A stretch of DNA of 64,000 nt from Methylotenera_A sp040387095 (GCA_040387095.1 JAZKEJ010000012.1:1-64000), one strand, 5' to 3'. Positions 33,899 to 43,364 are shown, numbered from the stretch's first letter. Notes: generated by a model from the letters alone, not told the origin. Translations and numbers: made by a program.

Positions 33899-35590
33899 AT
33901 GGATAGCATTTTATTTTTAATATTGCGCCGCTTGCGGCTGCCATTGATATTAATCATTGTCAGCTTTGCTATTGCGACTTTGGGCTTAACGATGATGCCC
34001 GGCGTAGATGCCAACGGCAACGTTTGGCATATGTCTATTTTTCAGGCGTTTTATGTCATCAGTTACACCGCCACTACCATTGGTTATGGCGAAGTACCCT
34101 ACCCGTTTACACAAGCACAACGCATTTGGACGACTTTTTCGATTTACTTCACAGTGATTCCCTGGTTTTACGGCATCGGTAAAATTATCACTCTGCTGCA
34201 AGACACCAGCTTGAGACAAGCCATGTCCACCGATCAATTTGCACGCGATGTTAAGCTATTGCAAGAGCCGTTTTATATTTTATGCAGTTATGGTGAATCG
34301 GCGAGCTTGCTCGCCAAAGCATTGGATGAAAAAGGCATGCGCGTTGTTGTTATCGAATCGCAGCAAGCTCGCTTGGATGAACTTGAATTAACCAGCACCA
34401 GAAGTGTGATTCCCTATATTTGTGCCGATGCAAAACTACCAGAAAATTTAGTACGCGCTGGCGTGCACCACCCTTTATGTAGCGGCGTGGTGACGTTAAC
34501 CGATAATGACGAAGTGAATCTGGCCGTTGCGGTAGCTGTTAAATTAATGCATCCAGCATTGCCGGTGATTGCCCGCGCTGAGCGCGAAGATATCGCGGCG
34601 AATATGGCCTCATTTGGCACCGACCACATTATTAATCCGTATACATTATTCGGCGAACAACTTGCCATGCGCGTGCATGCGCTAGGCACTTATTTACTGC
34701 ATCAATGGCTAACCGGCGTACCTGGCGATACACTACCGCCGCCAGAAAATCCACCGCGAGGTCGCTGGATAGTGTGCGGTTATGGTCGATTTGGTAAATC
34801 AGTGGTAGAAAATTTAGAACGCGAACACTTAAACATTACCATTGTGGAAGCGATGCCAGAGCTCACCGAATGCGATATTTGCATTGTGGGCAGCGGTACA
34901 GAAGCTAAAACATTGCTTGAAGCCGATATTATGAACGCGGTGGCGATTGTGGCAGGCACCGATAACGATATTAATAATCTCTCCATCGGCATGACAGCGA
35001 AAGAACTAAATCCAAAATTATTTTTAGTTGCGCGTAAAAACAAACGGCACAACAGCGCATTGTTTAAACAATTTGACGCTGACATAACCATGCAACCTAC
35101 TGACATTATTGCGCATGAATGTTTGGCACATATGATTTCACCACTGCTGGCGCAGTTTTTAGTGTTGGCAAGAAATGAAACTAATAGCTGGGCCAATACA
35201 TTAATTAGCCAGTTAGTGAGCGTGATGGGCGAAGCGGTGCCAGAAACATGGGTTGTCCATATCCAACCAACTTCAACCCCAGCGGTCACCGATTTATTGA
35301 ATCAAGGCACGAAAGTCTTATTACAAAACTTGATGTTGGATCCAGCAGACCCTGACCAACAACTCGATTTGATGCCATTATTATTGTTAAGAGACAATCA
35401 ACAAATGCTAGTACCGCATGCATTTACCTTGCTAGAAGATAATGACCGCATACTATTCTGCGGCACCCCAAACGCAAAATCGATACAGCCGCTCTTGCTC
35501 AGCAATATCAAGATATTGACTTACGTGGTAGACGGTATTGAAGTGCCGGAAAGTCTGGTATGGCGTTTTTTCAAGAAAAAATTCGGCTAA
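33899..35590 (+). CDS. Potassium channel protein with two TrkA-N (RCK) domains
   Basis: This 563-aa inner-membrane ion channel has two helices at about residues 12-32 and 80-100, with a pore loop TATTIGYGEVPYP (about 57-69) that keeps the GYG filter. Two RCK/TrkA-N nucleotide-binding modules follow (about 122-250 and 287-410; FYILCSYGESASLLAKAL and RWIVCGYGRFGKSVVENL) and TrkA-C-like tails. It probably mediates gated K+ flux regulated by nucleotide or ion binding. The DUF6394-like gene lies just upstream. Confidence 0.88.
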   Translation: MDSILFLILRRLRLPLILIIVSFAIATLGLTMMPGVDANGNVWHMSIFQAFYVISYTATTIGYGEVPYPFTQAQRIWTTFSIYFTVIPWFYGIGKIITLLQDTSLRQAMSTDQFARDVKLLQEPFYILCSYGESASLLAKALDEKGMRVVVIESQQARLDELELTSTRSVIPYICADAKLPENLVRAGVHHPLCSGVVTLTDNDEVNLAVAVAVKLMHPALPVIARAEREDIAANMASFGTDHIINPYTLFGEQLAMRVHALGTYLLHQWLTGVPGDTLPPPENPPRGRWIVCGYGRFGKSVVENLEREHLNITIVEAMPELTECDICIVGSGTEAKTLLEADIMNAVAIVAGTDNDINNLSIGMTAKELNPKLFLVARKNKRHNSALFKQFDADITMQPTDIIAHECLAHMISPLLAQFLVLARNETNSWANTLISQLVSVMGEAVPETWVVHIQPTSTPAVTDLLNQGTKVLLQNLMLDPADPDQQLDLMPLLLLRDNQQMLVPHAFTLLEDNDRILFCGTPNAKSIQPLLLSNIKILTYVVDGIEVPESLVWRFFKKKFG

Positions 35591-35719
35591 TTTAACACTG
35601 AAAAAGCAGCAATATAAATTGATTTTAGCAAACAGCTTTGATTGTAAATAAACCGCGGCTAGACTAGTTTTACCAGTGGAATGGACCTACTGCCTAGTGC
35701 TAGATTGCTAGAGATTAAG

Positions 35720-35992
35720 TTACTCATAATGAGTCCACATCCTGAGTATTTTGATTACTTTTTCAGACTCTAATACCTGATAAACCAATCGATGCTGAAT
35801 ATTAATGCGACGAGAATAAGCGCCTGTAAGATCACCGATTAACTTTTCATAAGGTGGCGGGTTTTGAAATGGGTTTTCTGCGAGTATATTAAGTAAAGTT
35901 AATGCTTTATTTTTTAACCCTGTAGCACTTAAGTTTTTAGCGTCTTTTTGCGCTGCTTTGGTATAAAGCAATTGCCATTTTGCCACGCGCAA
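35720..35992 (-). CDS. Txe/YoeB-family toxin of a toxin-antitoxin pair
   Basis: This 90-aa RelE-fold mRNA interferase cuts mRNA in the ribosome. LIGDLTGAYSRRINIQHRLVYQV (about residues 51-73) and the end WTHYE carry the YoeB catalytic set (Glu49, Arg62/Arg68, His88, Tyr89 by position). It starts 1 bp after the antitoxin stop. The module lies in an islet between the K+ channel and mutL. Confidence 0.9.
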   Translation of the reverse strand: MRVAKWQLLYTKAAQKDAKNLSATGLKNKALTLLNILAENPFQNPPPYEKLIGDLTGAYSRRINIQHRLVYQVLESEKVIKILRMWTHYE

Positions 35993-35993
35993 A

Positions 35994-36236
35994 TTACCAA
36001 TCTAGTTCAGATGAAAGCTCACTTACTGGCGTATTCATGCCCTCACGAATTGATTCGCGCATGCCTGGCACTGAAAGTAGAAATAGAGTTTCTTGAATCG
36101 CCGCCCAATCATCCAATGAAACCAACACAGCATTATTACGCTTACCCGTAATAATAAGTGGCTGGTGCGTAGTTGCCGTTTCGTCAATAAGGCGATACAA
36201 CGTGGTGCGGGCGGTACTGGCTGTTAATGTTTGCAT
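35994..36236 (-). CDS. Phd/YefM-family antitoxin
   Basis: This 80-aa protein has an N-terminal DNA-binding half (TASTARTTLYRLIDETATTH) and the family motif PLIITGKRNNAVLVSLDDWAAIQET (about residues 26-50). The acidic C-terminus (SELSSELDW) would wrap the toxin. It is first in the operon, as usual, and a palindromic operator lies just upstream. Confidence 0.9.
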   Translation of the reverse strand: MQTLTASTARTTLYRLIDETATTHQPLIITGKRNNAVLVSLDDWAAIQETLFLLSVPGMRESIREGMNTPVSELSSELDW

Positions 36237-36263
36237 AATTAAACTCCAAATATTTTGGGTATA

Positions 36264-36279
36264 GTACGTTTTTACGTAC
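36264..36279 (-). promoter_or_regulatory. Palindromic operator of the toxin-antitoxin operon
   Basis: GTACGTTTTTACGTAC is a 6-bp inverted repeat (GTACGT/ACGTAC) with a 4-bp centre, 28-43 bp upstream of the antitoxin start. YefM-type antitoxins bind short GTAC-containing palindromes (TGTACA in E. coli), so this is the likely autoregulatory site. Confidence 0.6.
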
Positions 36280-36371
36280 GCTTAATCAAGCTTTATTTTA
36301 GAGTTGGAAGTATGATATGTGACTTACATTCTTTTCCACATAGTTAACCAAGTTACATATCTCACTTGGTT

Positions 36372-36986
36372 TTATTGTTTAGCAAAATCTATATTAAGGG
36401 AAGAGATAAGAGATCTAAATGTTTTTACACATCTTTCATGACAAGCATAATTGTAATCATTTATATACTCACCAGCATCAAGCTGAAACAGATGCATTTT
36501 GTTTCTTGTATCCCAAATCCAATCTAAATCATTCTTTAAATCCTCAGAAATAATTGTATTTTCAAACATAAAAGTATTTCTTGGCTTAAAACCTTTATTG
36601 CATCGTGTACTAAAATATTCTTTTGTAATGCTTTCACACAAGCTAGCAATCAAGAAAACATATAGTTTGGTAAGCATTTCAGAAGGAACACCCCATAAAT
36701 CAGTTCTTAAATTAAGCCACAACACTACATCAGATAGAATAAGCGTATATGCCAAATTGCTTTTAAGTGCATTGTTGGAAATAAATGAAAATCTTTGTCT
36801 TTGTAAACTTGCGTGGCGAATAAAGCCCCTTGGGAATCTGACTTTCGCATCAGCAAATTCAGCCCAATTTAAATCATTCTCTTCACAATAGTTTTGAATT
36901 TGCTGTAATAAAACACTGGCTTCTTCTGTAGCTTTTTTTAGTTCTTGTAAGTTATTAATTGCCAAAAACTTCCCCTTTATTTGCAT
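36372..36986 (-). CDS. Unknown 204-aa protein with HEPN-like motif
   Basis: I do not recognise a named family. The protein is helical with an N-terminal coiled segment (about 12-35), hydrophobic helices near 75-120, and a late motif WDTRNKMHLFQLD (158-170). RNxxH there resembles the RN(x)nH motif of HEPN nucleases, but with only three residues between Arg161 and His165 rather than the usual four to six. The gene appears more AT-rich than neighbouring mutL, starts 12 bp after the mutL stop on the same strand, and precedes the toxin-antitoxin pair. It is probably an accessory, possibly defence-related gene. Confidence 0.6.
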   Translation of the reverse strand: MQIKGKFLAINNLQELKKATEEASVLLQQIQNYCEENDLNWAEFADAKVRFPRGFIRHASLQRQRFSFISNNALKSNLAYTLILSDVVLWLNLRTDLWGVPSEMLTKLYVFLIASLCESITKEYFSTRCNKGFKPRNTFMFENTIISEDLKNDLDWIWDTRNKMHLFQLDAGEYINDYNYACHERCVKTFRSLISSLNIDFAKQ

Positions 36987-36998
36987 TTGTGAATATTG

Positions 36999-38831
36999 TC
37001 ATTTACCCCGCATAAACATCTTATCCAAATCAGTCATTGAAACTTGAAACCAAGTCGGGCGGCCGTGATTGCACATGCCACTACGTTCTGTCGCTTCCAT
37101 ATCGCGTAACAGACCGTTCATTTCTGGGGTAGTTAAAATGCGATTTGCACGCACGGCTGCGTGGCAGGCCATAGTGCCTAACAGCTCGTTTCTGCGTTCG
37201 GTTAATGCTCTAGTTGCGCCGAATTCGCGTAAATCTCTTAGTACATCACGCGCTAAAGTCACTGCATCTGCATCTTGTAGCATTGTTGGCACAGCGCGCA
37301 CAGCCAAAGTGTTCGGTGACAGAATCGCAAATTCAAAACCCAGCTGTTGCAGATTACTTAACCCTGAACTCAACTCCTCTTGCACTGTTGCCACTTCTAT
37401 CCTGTCTGCATTAAAACTGACCGGGATTAACAGCGGTTGCATGGGCACTGCTTTATCGTCCAGCGCGTTTTTAAGCCGCTCATACATAATGCGCTCATGT
37501 GCGGCGTGCATATCGACCACGACCAAGCCGAGTTTATTTTGCGCCAATATATACACGCCATGAATCTGTGCTACGGCAAAACCCAGCGGAAAATCCTCTG
37601 CTGGTTCAGTTTGCTGGCTATTATCAAAATCGCCTGCATAGCAGACTGGGCTTGCGAACTGTCGCTCAGGTTGATTATTGCTGCCAAATAAGGTTTCATA
37701 AAATGCCGATGGTTGATTGGCATTTAAATTGATTTTCGTTTGATATTGCGGGTAATTAGGCGAATTGGCATATTGCGAAGCAAATGGATTATGTGCAGCC
37801 TGGCTGGCGGTAGCCGCATTTGACATGCCTGTGGGCGTAGCCAGGTTTTTATTCAAGCTGTGATAGATAAAGCGATGGATTACCTGGCTATCCCTAAAAC
37901 GCACTTCGGTTTTGCTAGGGTGTACGTTTACATCGACCAGGCCTGGATCAAGCTCTAGAAACAGCACAAAAGCTGGGTGCCTGTCATGGTGCAGCACGTC
38001 CTGGTAGGCCTGCCGGATGGCATGCGCGATCAATTTGTCGCGCACAAAACGGCCGTTTACATACACGTATTGCGTATCGCGGCTATTGCGGTTAAAGGTG
38101 GGCTTTGCCGCTACACCCCATAAGCGCAGGCCTGCTGCCTCTTCATCCACGGCAATGCTTTCAGCGGCAAATTCTGCGCCGAGTACTTCATTGAATCTTT
38201 TGCCTGCCTCGCCTGCAGCGTAGCGACTCAGCACCCTGCCGTTATGCTGCAAGGTAAAGCTGACATCCGCGCGCGATAAGGCCACCCGGGTAAACGCTGC
38301 TTCGCAATGACCGAATTCAGTCGCATCGGTTTTCAGGAATTTGCGGCGCGCTGGCGTATTAAAATACAAGTCATTGACTTCAATCACCGTGCCAATATCC
38401 AATGCGGCGGGCTCAATCGTGCTAATCTCGCTGCCATCGCTGGCGATGCGCCAGGCGTGCTTGGTTTCAAAGGCCCGGCTGATAATCAATGTACGCGAAA
38501 CCGATGCGATACTGGCTAAGGCTTCGCCACGAAAACCTAAACTGGCAACAGCCTCTAAATCTTTCAGGCTGAAAATCTTGCTGGTGGCATGGCGGGTTAA
38601 GGCCATATTTAAATCATCTTGCGGAATGCCGCTGCCATTATCGGCTACGCGCAATTGCTTAATACCGCCTTGCATCAATGAAACCTGAATATCGCTGCTA
38701 CCTGCATCCAGACTATTCTCTAGCAATTCTTTTAAAGCAGAGGCTGGCCGCTCTACCACCTCGCCGGCGGCAATCTGGCTGATTAGCTGGTCTGGCAGTA
38801 ATTTAATGGCGTTGGATGGGATGCGTGACAT
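36999..38831 (-). CDS. mutL: DNA mismatch repair protein MutL (endonuclease type)
   Basis: This 610-aa GHKL ATPase has N-terminal motifs ENSLDAG (about 38-44), ADNGSGIP (about 62-69) and GFRGEALASI (about 99-108). A Gln/Asn-rich linker covers about 340-405. The C-terminal domain has DMHAAHERIMYE (about 446-457), the DQHA(X)2E(X)4E endonuclease motif, and SGMCNHGRPTW near the end. E. coli MutL lacks the endonuclease; this one should nick DNA. The gene is divergent from the Suv3-like helicase (57 bp). Confidence 0.95.
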   Translation of the reverse strand: MSRIPSNAIKLLPDQLISQIAAGEVVERPASALKELLENSLDAGSSDIQVSLMQGGIKQLRVADNGSGIPQDDLNMALTRHATSKIFSLKDLEAVASLGFRGEALASIASVSRTLIISRAFETKHAWRIASDGSEISTIEPAALDIGTVIEVNDLYFNTPARRKFLKTDATEFGHCEAAFTRVALSRADVSFTLQHNGRVLSRYAAGEAGKRFNEVLGAEFAAESIAVDEEAAGLRLWGVAAKPTFNRNSRDTQYVYVNGRFVRDKLIAHAIRQAYQDVLHHDRHPAFVLFLELDPGLVDVNVHPSKTEVRFRDSQVIHRFIYHSLNKNLATPTGMSNAATASQAAHNPFASQYANSPNYPQYQTKINLNANQPSAFYETLFGSNNQPERQFASPVCYAGDFDNSQQTEPAEDFPLGFAVAQIHGVYILAQNKLGLVVVDMHAAHERIMYERLKNALDDKAVPMQPLLIPVSFNADRIEVATVQEELSSGLSNLQQLGFEFAILSPNTLAVRAVPTMLQDADAVTLARDVLRDLREFGATRALTERRNELLGTMACHAAVRANRILTTPEMNGLLRDMEATERSGMCNHGRPTWFQVSMTDLDKMFMRGK

Positions 38832-38888
38832 AATTGGCTACCGTTTATTTGGTGATATTTTACCTGTTTTAACGCACAATCTCGCACC

Positions 38889-40433
38889 ATGAAATCGCCA
38901 CATATAAATTTAGATGACTGCAGTTTAGATAACTATGCACACAGTTTTGCAAAAGCACGCGCTATTCAGCGCCATCATCACTTTTATGTCGGGCCGACCA
39001 ATTCTGGCAAAACCTATCATGCCTTGAATACCTTAATTGCCGCCAAATCTGGCGTTTATTTAGCACCATTGAGATTGCTGGCAATGGAAGTGCGTGACAA
39101 ATTAATGGTCGCTGGCGTGCCCTGCAACCTGGTCACGGGTGAAGAACGTGTGATTATCCCAGGCGCGCAGCATACCGCATCCACCATTGAAATGATGAAT
39201 CCAACCAAGCTGGTGGAGGTAGCGATTATCGATGAGATTCAGATGCTGCAAGACCCGGACCGCGGCAGTGCATGGACTGCCGCGCTGGTCGGCGTGCCTG
39301 CGCGGCAAGTGTTTATCTGCGGCTCAAACGCTGTCACTCAACCCTGCCTGCAGGTGATTGCACATTTAAATGAAACAGCCGAAATCACAGAATTGCAGCG
39401 CATGACGCCATTAATGCTGGAAGATGAAAGCTTGTGCGGCGCGCGCTACAGCAAGCCCAAACTGAAATCCAGGCTGCAAAAAGGCGACGCGATTATTGCA
39501 TTTTCGCGCAAGGATGTATTGACCTTTTCCGCCCGGTTTAGGCAATGGGGTTACACGGTTGCCAGTATTTACGGGGCTTTATCGCCAGAAGTACGCAGGC
39601 ATGAATCCGCCCGTTTTTGCAGTGGCGAAGCGGATATCTTAGTCGCAACCGATGCGATTGGTATGGGCTTGAATCTGCCGATTCGACGCGTGATCTTTGC
39701 CAATATCTTTAAATTCGATGGCGTGGCATCGCGCTTGTTAAATGCCACCGAAGTGCGCCAAATCGCTGGCCGTGCGGGCCGTTTCGGCATTTACGATAAT
39801 GGTTATGTGAATATCATGGAAGACGATGAGCGCTTTCATATCGCGCATATGCTGGCAACTGACGACACGTCTGATTTGCAGAAACTGCCGATTGCCGCGA
39901 ATATGGGGCAGATAGAAGCGATTTCAAACCAATTGCATACGGCCAAAATCTCAGAATGCCTGGAATACTTTGCTAACCGCCTGCAATTTAATCATGCCTT
40001 ATTTGCACTGAGCAAAATCGCCGCGCAGCTGAATCAGGCGTTGCTGGTGGATCAATTTGCGCCTAAATTATCGCTAAAAGATAAATTTATTTTCACCTGC
40101 GCACCGATTGCGATTAATGTGAATATTGAAAAAGACTATTTTTTACTTTGCCTGAAAAGCGTGGTTGAGCATACGATCCGCACACTGCCGCCTGCACCGA
40201 TTTGGCTGGATTCCAATAATCCCAAATATCTGGAGTCTGCGGAAATATTAAGTCAAAACATCAGCTTATACGCCTGGTTGAGCTATAAATTTCCGCAGAT
40301 CTTTATTGATGCAGAGCAGATTGCGCATTTAAGGCAAGCAGTCAGCCGTTATATTGAGCGCGCCTTGTTGACACAAACCGGCTATGGCGATACACAACGT
40401 GAAAGCGATTTACTGAAACATATCAGCCGCTAA
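38889..40433 (+). CDS. Suv3-like ATP-dependent RNA helicase
   Basis: This 514-aa SF2 helicase has motif I GPTNSGKT (35-42), motif Ia APLRLLAMEV, DEIQ motif II in VAIIDEIQMLQDPDRGSAWTAAL (about 112-134), and motif VI QIAGRAGRFG (about 297-306). DEIQ, and the GSAWT-LLG pattern, are characteristic of Suv3, the mitochondrial degradosome helicase. Residues about 345-500 form a C-terminal domain. Bacterial Suv3-like proteins are best known in alphaproteobacteria. Here it is near rne-containing synteny only by distance; interaction with RNase E or PNPase is not shown. Confidence 0.88.
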   Translation: MKSPHINLDDCSLDNYAHSFAKARAIQRHHHFYVGPTNSGKTYHALNTLIAAKSGVYLAPLRLLAMEVRDKLMVAGVPCNLVTGEERVIIPGAQHTASTIEMMNPTKLVEVAIIDEIQMLQDPDRGSAWTAALVGVPARQVFICGSNAVTQPCLQVIAHLNETAEITELQRMTPLMLEDESLCGARYSKPKLKSRLQKGDAIIAFSRKDVLTFSARFRQWGYTVASIYGALSPEVRRHESARFCSGEADILVATDAIGMGLNLPIRRVIFANIFKFDGVASRLLNATEVRQIAGRAGRFGIYDNGYVNIMEDDERFHIAHMLATDDTSDLQKLPIAANMGQIEAISNQLHTAKISECLEYFANRLQFNHALFALSKIAAQLNQALLVDQFAPKLSLKDKFIFTCAPIAINVNIEKDYFLLCLKSVVEHTIRTLPPAPIWLDSNNPKYLESAEILSQNISLYAWLSYKFPQIFIDAEQIAHLRQAVSRYIERALLTQTGYGDTQRESDLLKHISR

Positions 40434-40443
40434 ATCATTGTAA

Positions 40444-41457
40444 TTACCAACCCGACAATACCAACTTTCCTATCGTGCTGCCAGACTCCAGCTGCGCGTG
40501 TGCTTTGCGTAAATTAGCGGCATTAATCGGTTTTAATACCTGGTTCAGCGTAGTGGTAAGCATGCCATCATCAATTAATTGCGCAACACGCTGCAAAATA
40601 TGATGTTGCGCAATCATGTCATCGGTTTTGAACAGGGATCGCGTAAACATAAATTCCCATACAAAAGTCGCGCTTTTGCTTTTTAACAAATCCAGATTGA
40701 CCGGTTTAGCGGTTTCGACGATTGAACAAATCTTGCCCTGCGGCTTAACGATTTCTGCCAACGCTTCAAAATAACCATCGGTATCGTTATTGCACAGAAT
40801 ATAGTCTGGCTGGATATTGAGCTGTGCTATCTCCTGCTGTAGCTGATGATGGTTGATGGCTTCATCCGCCCCTAGATTCTTTACCCATGCAATCGTTTCA
40901 GGGCGTGAAGCTGTTGCAATCACGTTTAACCCAGCCACTTTTTTGGCAAGCTGAATGGCGATAGAACCAACCCCACCTGCCCCACCAATAATCAGAATAC
41001 TTTTACCTTGATTGCTAGCCAAATCTTGTGTGATCCCTAAACGGTCAAATAAGGCCTCCCAAGCCGTAACCGCAGTAAGCGGCAGTGCAGCGGCTGCTTC
41101 AAAATTCAAGCTATGTGGTTTATGCCCTACAATACGTTCATCCATCAGCTGGTATTCTGCGTTGCAGCCGCTGCGGGTAATATCACCTGCGTAGTACACC
41201 GGATCGCCCACCTTGAATAAAGTCACCGAATCCCCAACTGCAATCACCTCCCCAGCCGCATCCCAGCCCAATACTTTTGGCGTGGTTTCCACTTTGTCTT
41301 TAGGCTTACGCACCTTGGTATCCACCGGGTTGACTGCTATCGCATGCACCTTGACCAATACATCCCTGCTTAGTGGCGTGGGTATTTCCAGTTCAGTATC
41401 CACTAAAGAATCTGGATTATCGATTGGTAGATAACGCGTGAGTGCGACCGCTTTCAT
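40444..41457 (-). CDS. Zinc-type alcohol dehydrogenase/quinone oxidoreductase-like protein
   Basis: This 337-aa medium-chain reductase has the N-terminal GroES-like domain (about 25-115) and the nucleotide motif IIGGAGGVGSIAIQLAKK (about 155-172). It lacks the usual zinc-site residues, so it is probably an NADPH:quinone or enone reductase. It is 24 bp downstream of the YqhD-like gene and should be co-expressed under the NemR-like operator. Confidence 0.85.
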   Translation of the reverse strand: MKAVALTRYLPIDNPDSLVDTELEIPTPLSRDVLVKVHAIAVNPVDTKVRKPKDKVETTPKVLGWDAAGEVIAVGDSVTLFKVGDPVYYAGDITRSGCNAEYQLMDERIVGHKPHSLNFEAAAALPLTAVTAWEALFDRLGITQDLASNQGKSILIIGGAGGVGSIAIQLAKKVAGLNVIATASRPETIAWVKNLGADEAINHHQLQQEIAQLNIQPDYILCNNDTDGYFEALAEIVKPQGKICSIVETAKPVNLDLLKSKSATFVWEFMFTRSLFKTDDMIAQHHILQRVAQLIDDGMLTTTLNQVLKPINAANLRKAHAQLESGSTIGKLVLSGW

Positions 41458-41481
41458 TTTTTATTCCTTCATTAAAACCGA

Positions 41482-42636
41482 CTAATTAAAACTTGCCTCT
41501 AATACTTTTTTGCTTAACTCCAGATTCACATCGCGATGCTCACCAAGTGCCACCATGCCATGTGCCTCAAGCTGAGTCAGTAAATTATCGATTGCGGTTT
41601 TACTGATTTGATAGTCCGCTAGTGAAGTTTTCACGCCTAAACTTTCAAAGAAAGCGCGTGTGTTCTTGATGGCAGCGCTAATGCGTGCATCATCATCGCC
41701 TTCCGTAATATTCCAGACTCTTGCCGCATATTGCAACAACTTGGCACGTTTAGATTCACGGCGGATTTCCAGCATATTCGGCAAGATGATGGCCAGGGTT
41801 TGCGCATGATCCAAACCATGTGCAGCGGTAATTTCATGGCCCAGCATATGCGTTGCCCAATCACTCGGTACGCCAGAGCCAATAAGGCCGTTCAACGCCA
41901 AGGTGGCTGTCCACATTAGATTGGCTTGCGCTTTGTAATCCTGCGGGTTAGCCAATACTTTAGGGCCTACATCAATCAAGGTAGACAGCAAGCCTTCTGC
42001 AAAGCGGTCTTGCACTTGTGCGTCTACCGGATAGGTCAAATATTGTTCCATGATATGGGTAAAAGCATCTACCACGCCGTTGGCCAATTGGCGCGGTGGC
42101 AAAGTATAGCTTTTGGTCGGGTCTAGTATTGAAAATTGCGGGAATACCTCTGGATGCGTGAAAAACAATTTATCCAGACCGCGTGAAATCACTGCCCCAT
42201 CGTTCATTTCTGAGCCTGTTGCCGGCAGAGTAAGCACGGTACCATAAGGCAGCGCTTTGGTAATGTTTGTACCATGCTTAAGCAAGATATTCCAAGGATC
42301 TTCTTCCTGATAAACCGCCGCTGCGATGAATTTGGTCGCATCAATCACAGAGCCGCCGCCTACGGCCAGCAAATAGTCAATTTTTTCGGCTTTAATCAAT
42401 GCTACCGCACGCATCAAGGTATCGTATTGCGGATTAGGCTCAATACCTTCGAATTCTTTTACGGCACGGTTACCCAATGCGGCAAGTACTTCTGCCAAGG
42501 TACCATTTTTACGCGCACTGCTACCGCCCAGCAAGATTAAAACGCGCGCCTCAGTTGGCACCAGCTTATCTAATTCAGCCACTTTACCTTCACCAAACGC
42601 GATATGCGTTGGGTTATAAAAATCAAAATTTAACAT
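41482..42636 (-). CDS. yqhD: Iron-containing alcohol dehydrogenase, YqhD-type aldehyde reductase
   Basis: This 384-aa NADPH-dependent enzyme reduces short and reactive aldehydes (methylglyoxal, acrolein). LLAVGGGSVIDATKFIAAA and PATGSEMNDGAVISRG, plus the metal-binding DAFTHIMEQ, HMLGHEITAAHGLDHAQTLA and similar motifs, match the YqhD subgroup of iron-type ADHs closely. It heads an operon with the quinone oxidoreductase. The NemR-like operator lies 44-60 bp upstream. Confidence 0.9.
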   Translation of the reverse strand: MLNFDFYNPTHIAFGEGKVAELDKLVPTEARVLILLGGSSARKNGTLAEVLAALGNRAVKEFEGIEPNPQYDTLMRAVALIKAEKIDYLLAVGGGSVIDATKFIAAAVYQEEDPWNILLKHGTNITKALPYGTVLTLPATGSEMNDGAVISRGLDKLFFTHPEVFPQFSILDPTKSYTLPPRQLANGVVDAFTHIMEQYLTYPVDAQVQDRFAEGLLSTLIDVGPKVLANPQDYKAQANLMWTATLALNGLIGSGVPSDWATHMLGHEITAAHGLDHAQTLAIILPNMLEIRRESKRAKLLQYAARVWNITEGDDDARISAAIKNTRAFFESLGVKTSLADYQISKTAIDNLLTQLEAHGMVALGEHRDVNLELSKKVLEASFN

Positions 42637-42679
42637 CTTTAATTACTCCAATTTAAAAATATAATACTCAAAATTAATA

Positions 42680-42696
42680 TTAGACCAGTCGACTAA
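42680..42696 (-). promoter_or_regulatory. NemR-type operator upstream of the YqhD-like gene
   Basis: TTAGACCAGTCGACTAA is a 17-bp near-palindrome (6-bp arms, one mismatch, 5-bp centre). It matches the operator at 43365-43381 at 13 of 16 shared positions and resembles the NemR box with TAGACC and a GTCTA-like arm. Confidence 0.75.
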
Positions 42697-42730
42697 TGAT
42701 TAACCAAATAAAAAATTGCTCGAATACTTA

Positions 42731-43333
42731 CTAAGTACTTAAATCTAACTTATTCTTTAGTGAACTCATGGCAGATTCTAACGCATCGCGCGAACGGTTA
42801 ACCTTGGTGAATAAGGTCGCGCCAATCCACATATAATAAATTTCATGCGTAACAAATTTTGCATCTAAATGCGCTGGAAACTCGCCGTTATCAATGCCCT
42901 CTTGTACACATTCGGCAATACGGTTGATGATTCTATCAGTGCCAAGCTTAAGCGTAATGCGCATGGTTTCTGATAAATCGGTTACCTCTGCACTTAATTT
43001 AACCACCAAACATTTATCTTGAGTCGTGTCTGCTGTTTGGGTATCGAGCCAATTTTGAAAATACGCCAATAAGCGTGACTTAACTGACCCAATTCCTGGG
43101 CTAAGCTTACTTTCAATATGCGTTAAATAACCGTCTAAATAATCTTCAAGCAAAGCATCGCCAAACTGCTCTTTTGATTTGAAATAGTGGTAAAACGAAC
43201 CTTTAGGCACATTGGCCTGCGTTAAAATCTCATTTAGGCCAACGGCTGCGAAACCCTTGCCCAACATGATGTTTTTAGCAGTATCAATAATCTGCTGACG
43301 TGTATCGGTGAATTTTTGTATAGCTAAAGCCAT
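42731..43333 (-). CDS. TetR/AcrR-family regulator, NemR-like
   Basis: This 200-aa repressor has the helix-turn-helix ILTQANVPKGSFYHYFKSKEQFG (about residues 36-58). The ligand-binding domain shares KCLVVKLSAEVTDLSETMR with NemR (CLTVKLSAEVCDLSEDMR). Cys108 and Lys177 are spaced 69 residues apart, exactly as NemR Cys106 and Lys175, the pair that senses electrophiles and hypochlorite. It likely derepresses the YqhD/oxidoreductase operon on electrophile stress. It lies 94 bp upstream of yqhD and has its own operator. Confidence 0.88.
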   Translation of the reverse strand: MALAIQKFTDTRQQIIDTAKNIMLGKGFAAVGLNEILTQANVPKGSFYHYFKSKEQFGDALLEDYLDGYLTHIESKLSPGIGSVKSRLLAYFQNWLDTQTADTTQDKCLVVKLSAEVTDLSETMRITLKLGTDRIINRIAECVQEGIDNGEFPAHLDAKFVTHEIYYMWIGATLFTKVNRSRDALESAMSSLKNKLDLST

Positions 43334-43364
43334 AACGTATTATGTCACTGGATACACAATCCGT

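Noticed and set aside
35591..35719. Traces of a mobile element between the potassium channel and the toxin gene
   Set aside because: A few GCTAGA-like repeats are visible but no terminal inverted repeats, transposase fragment or target duplication.
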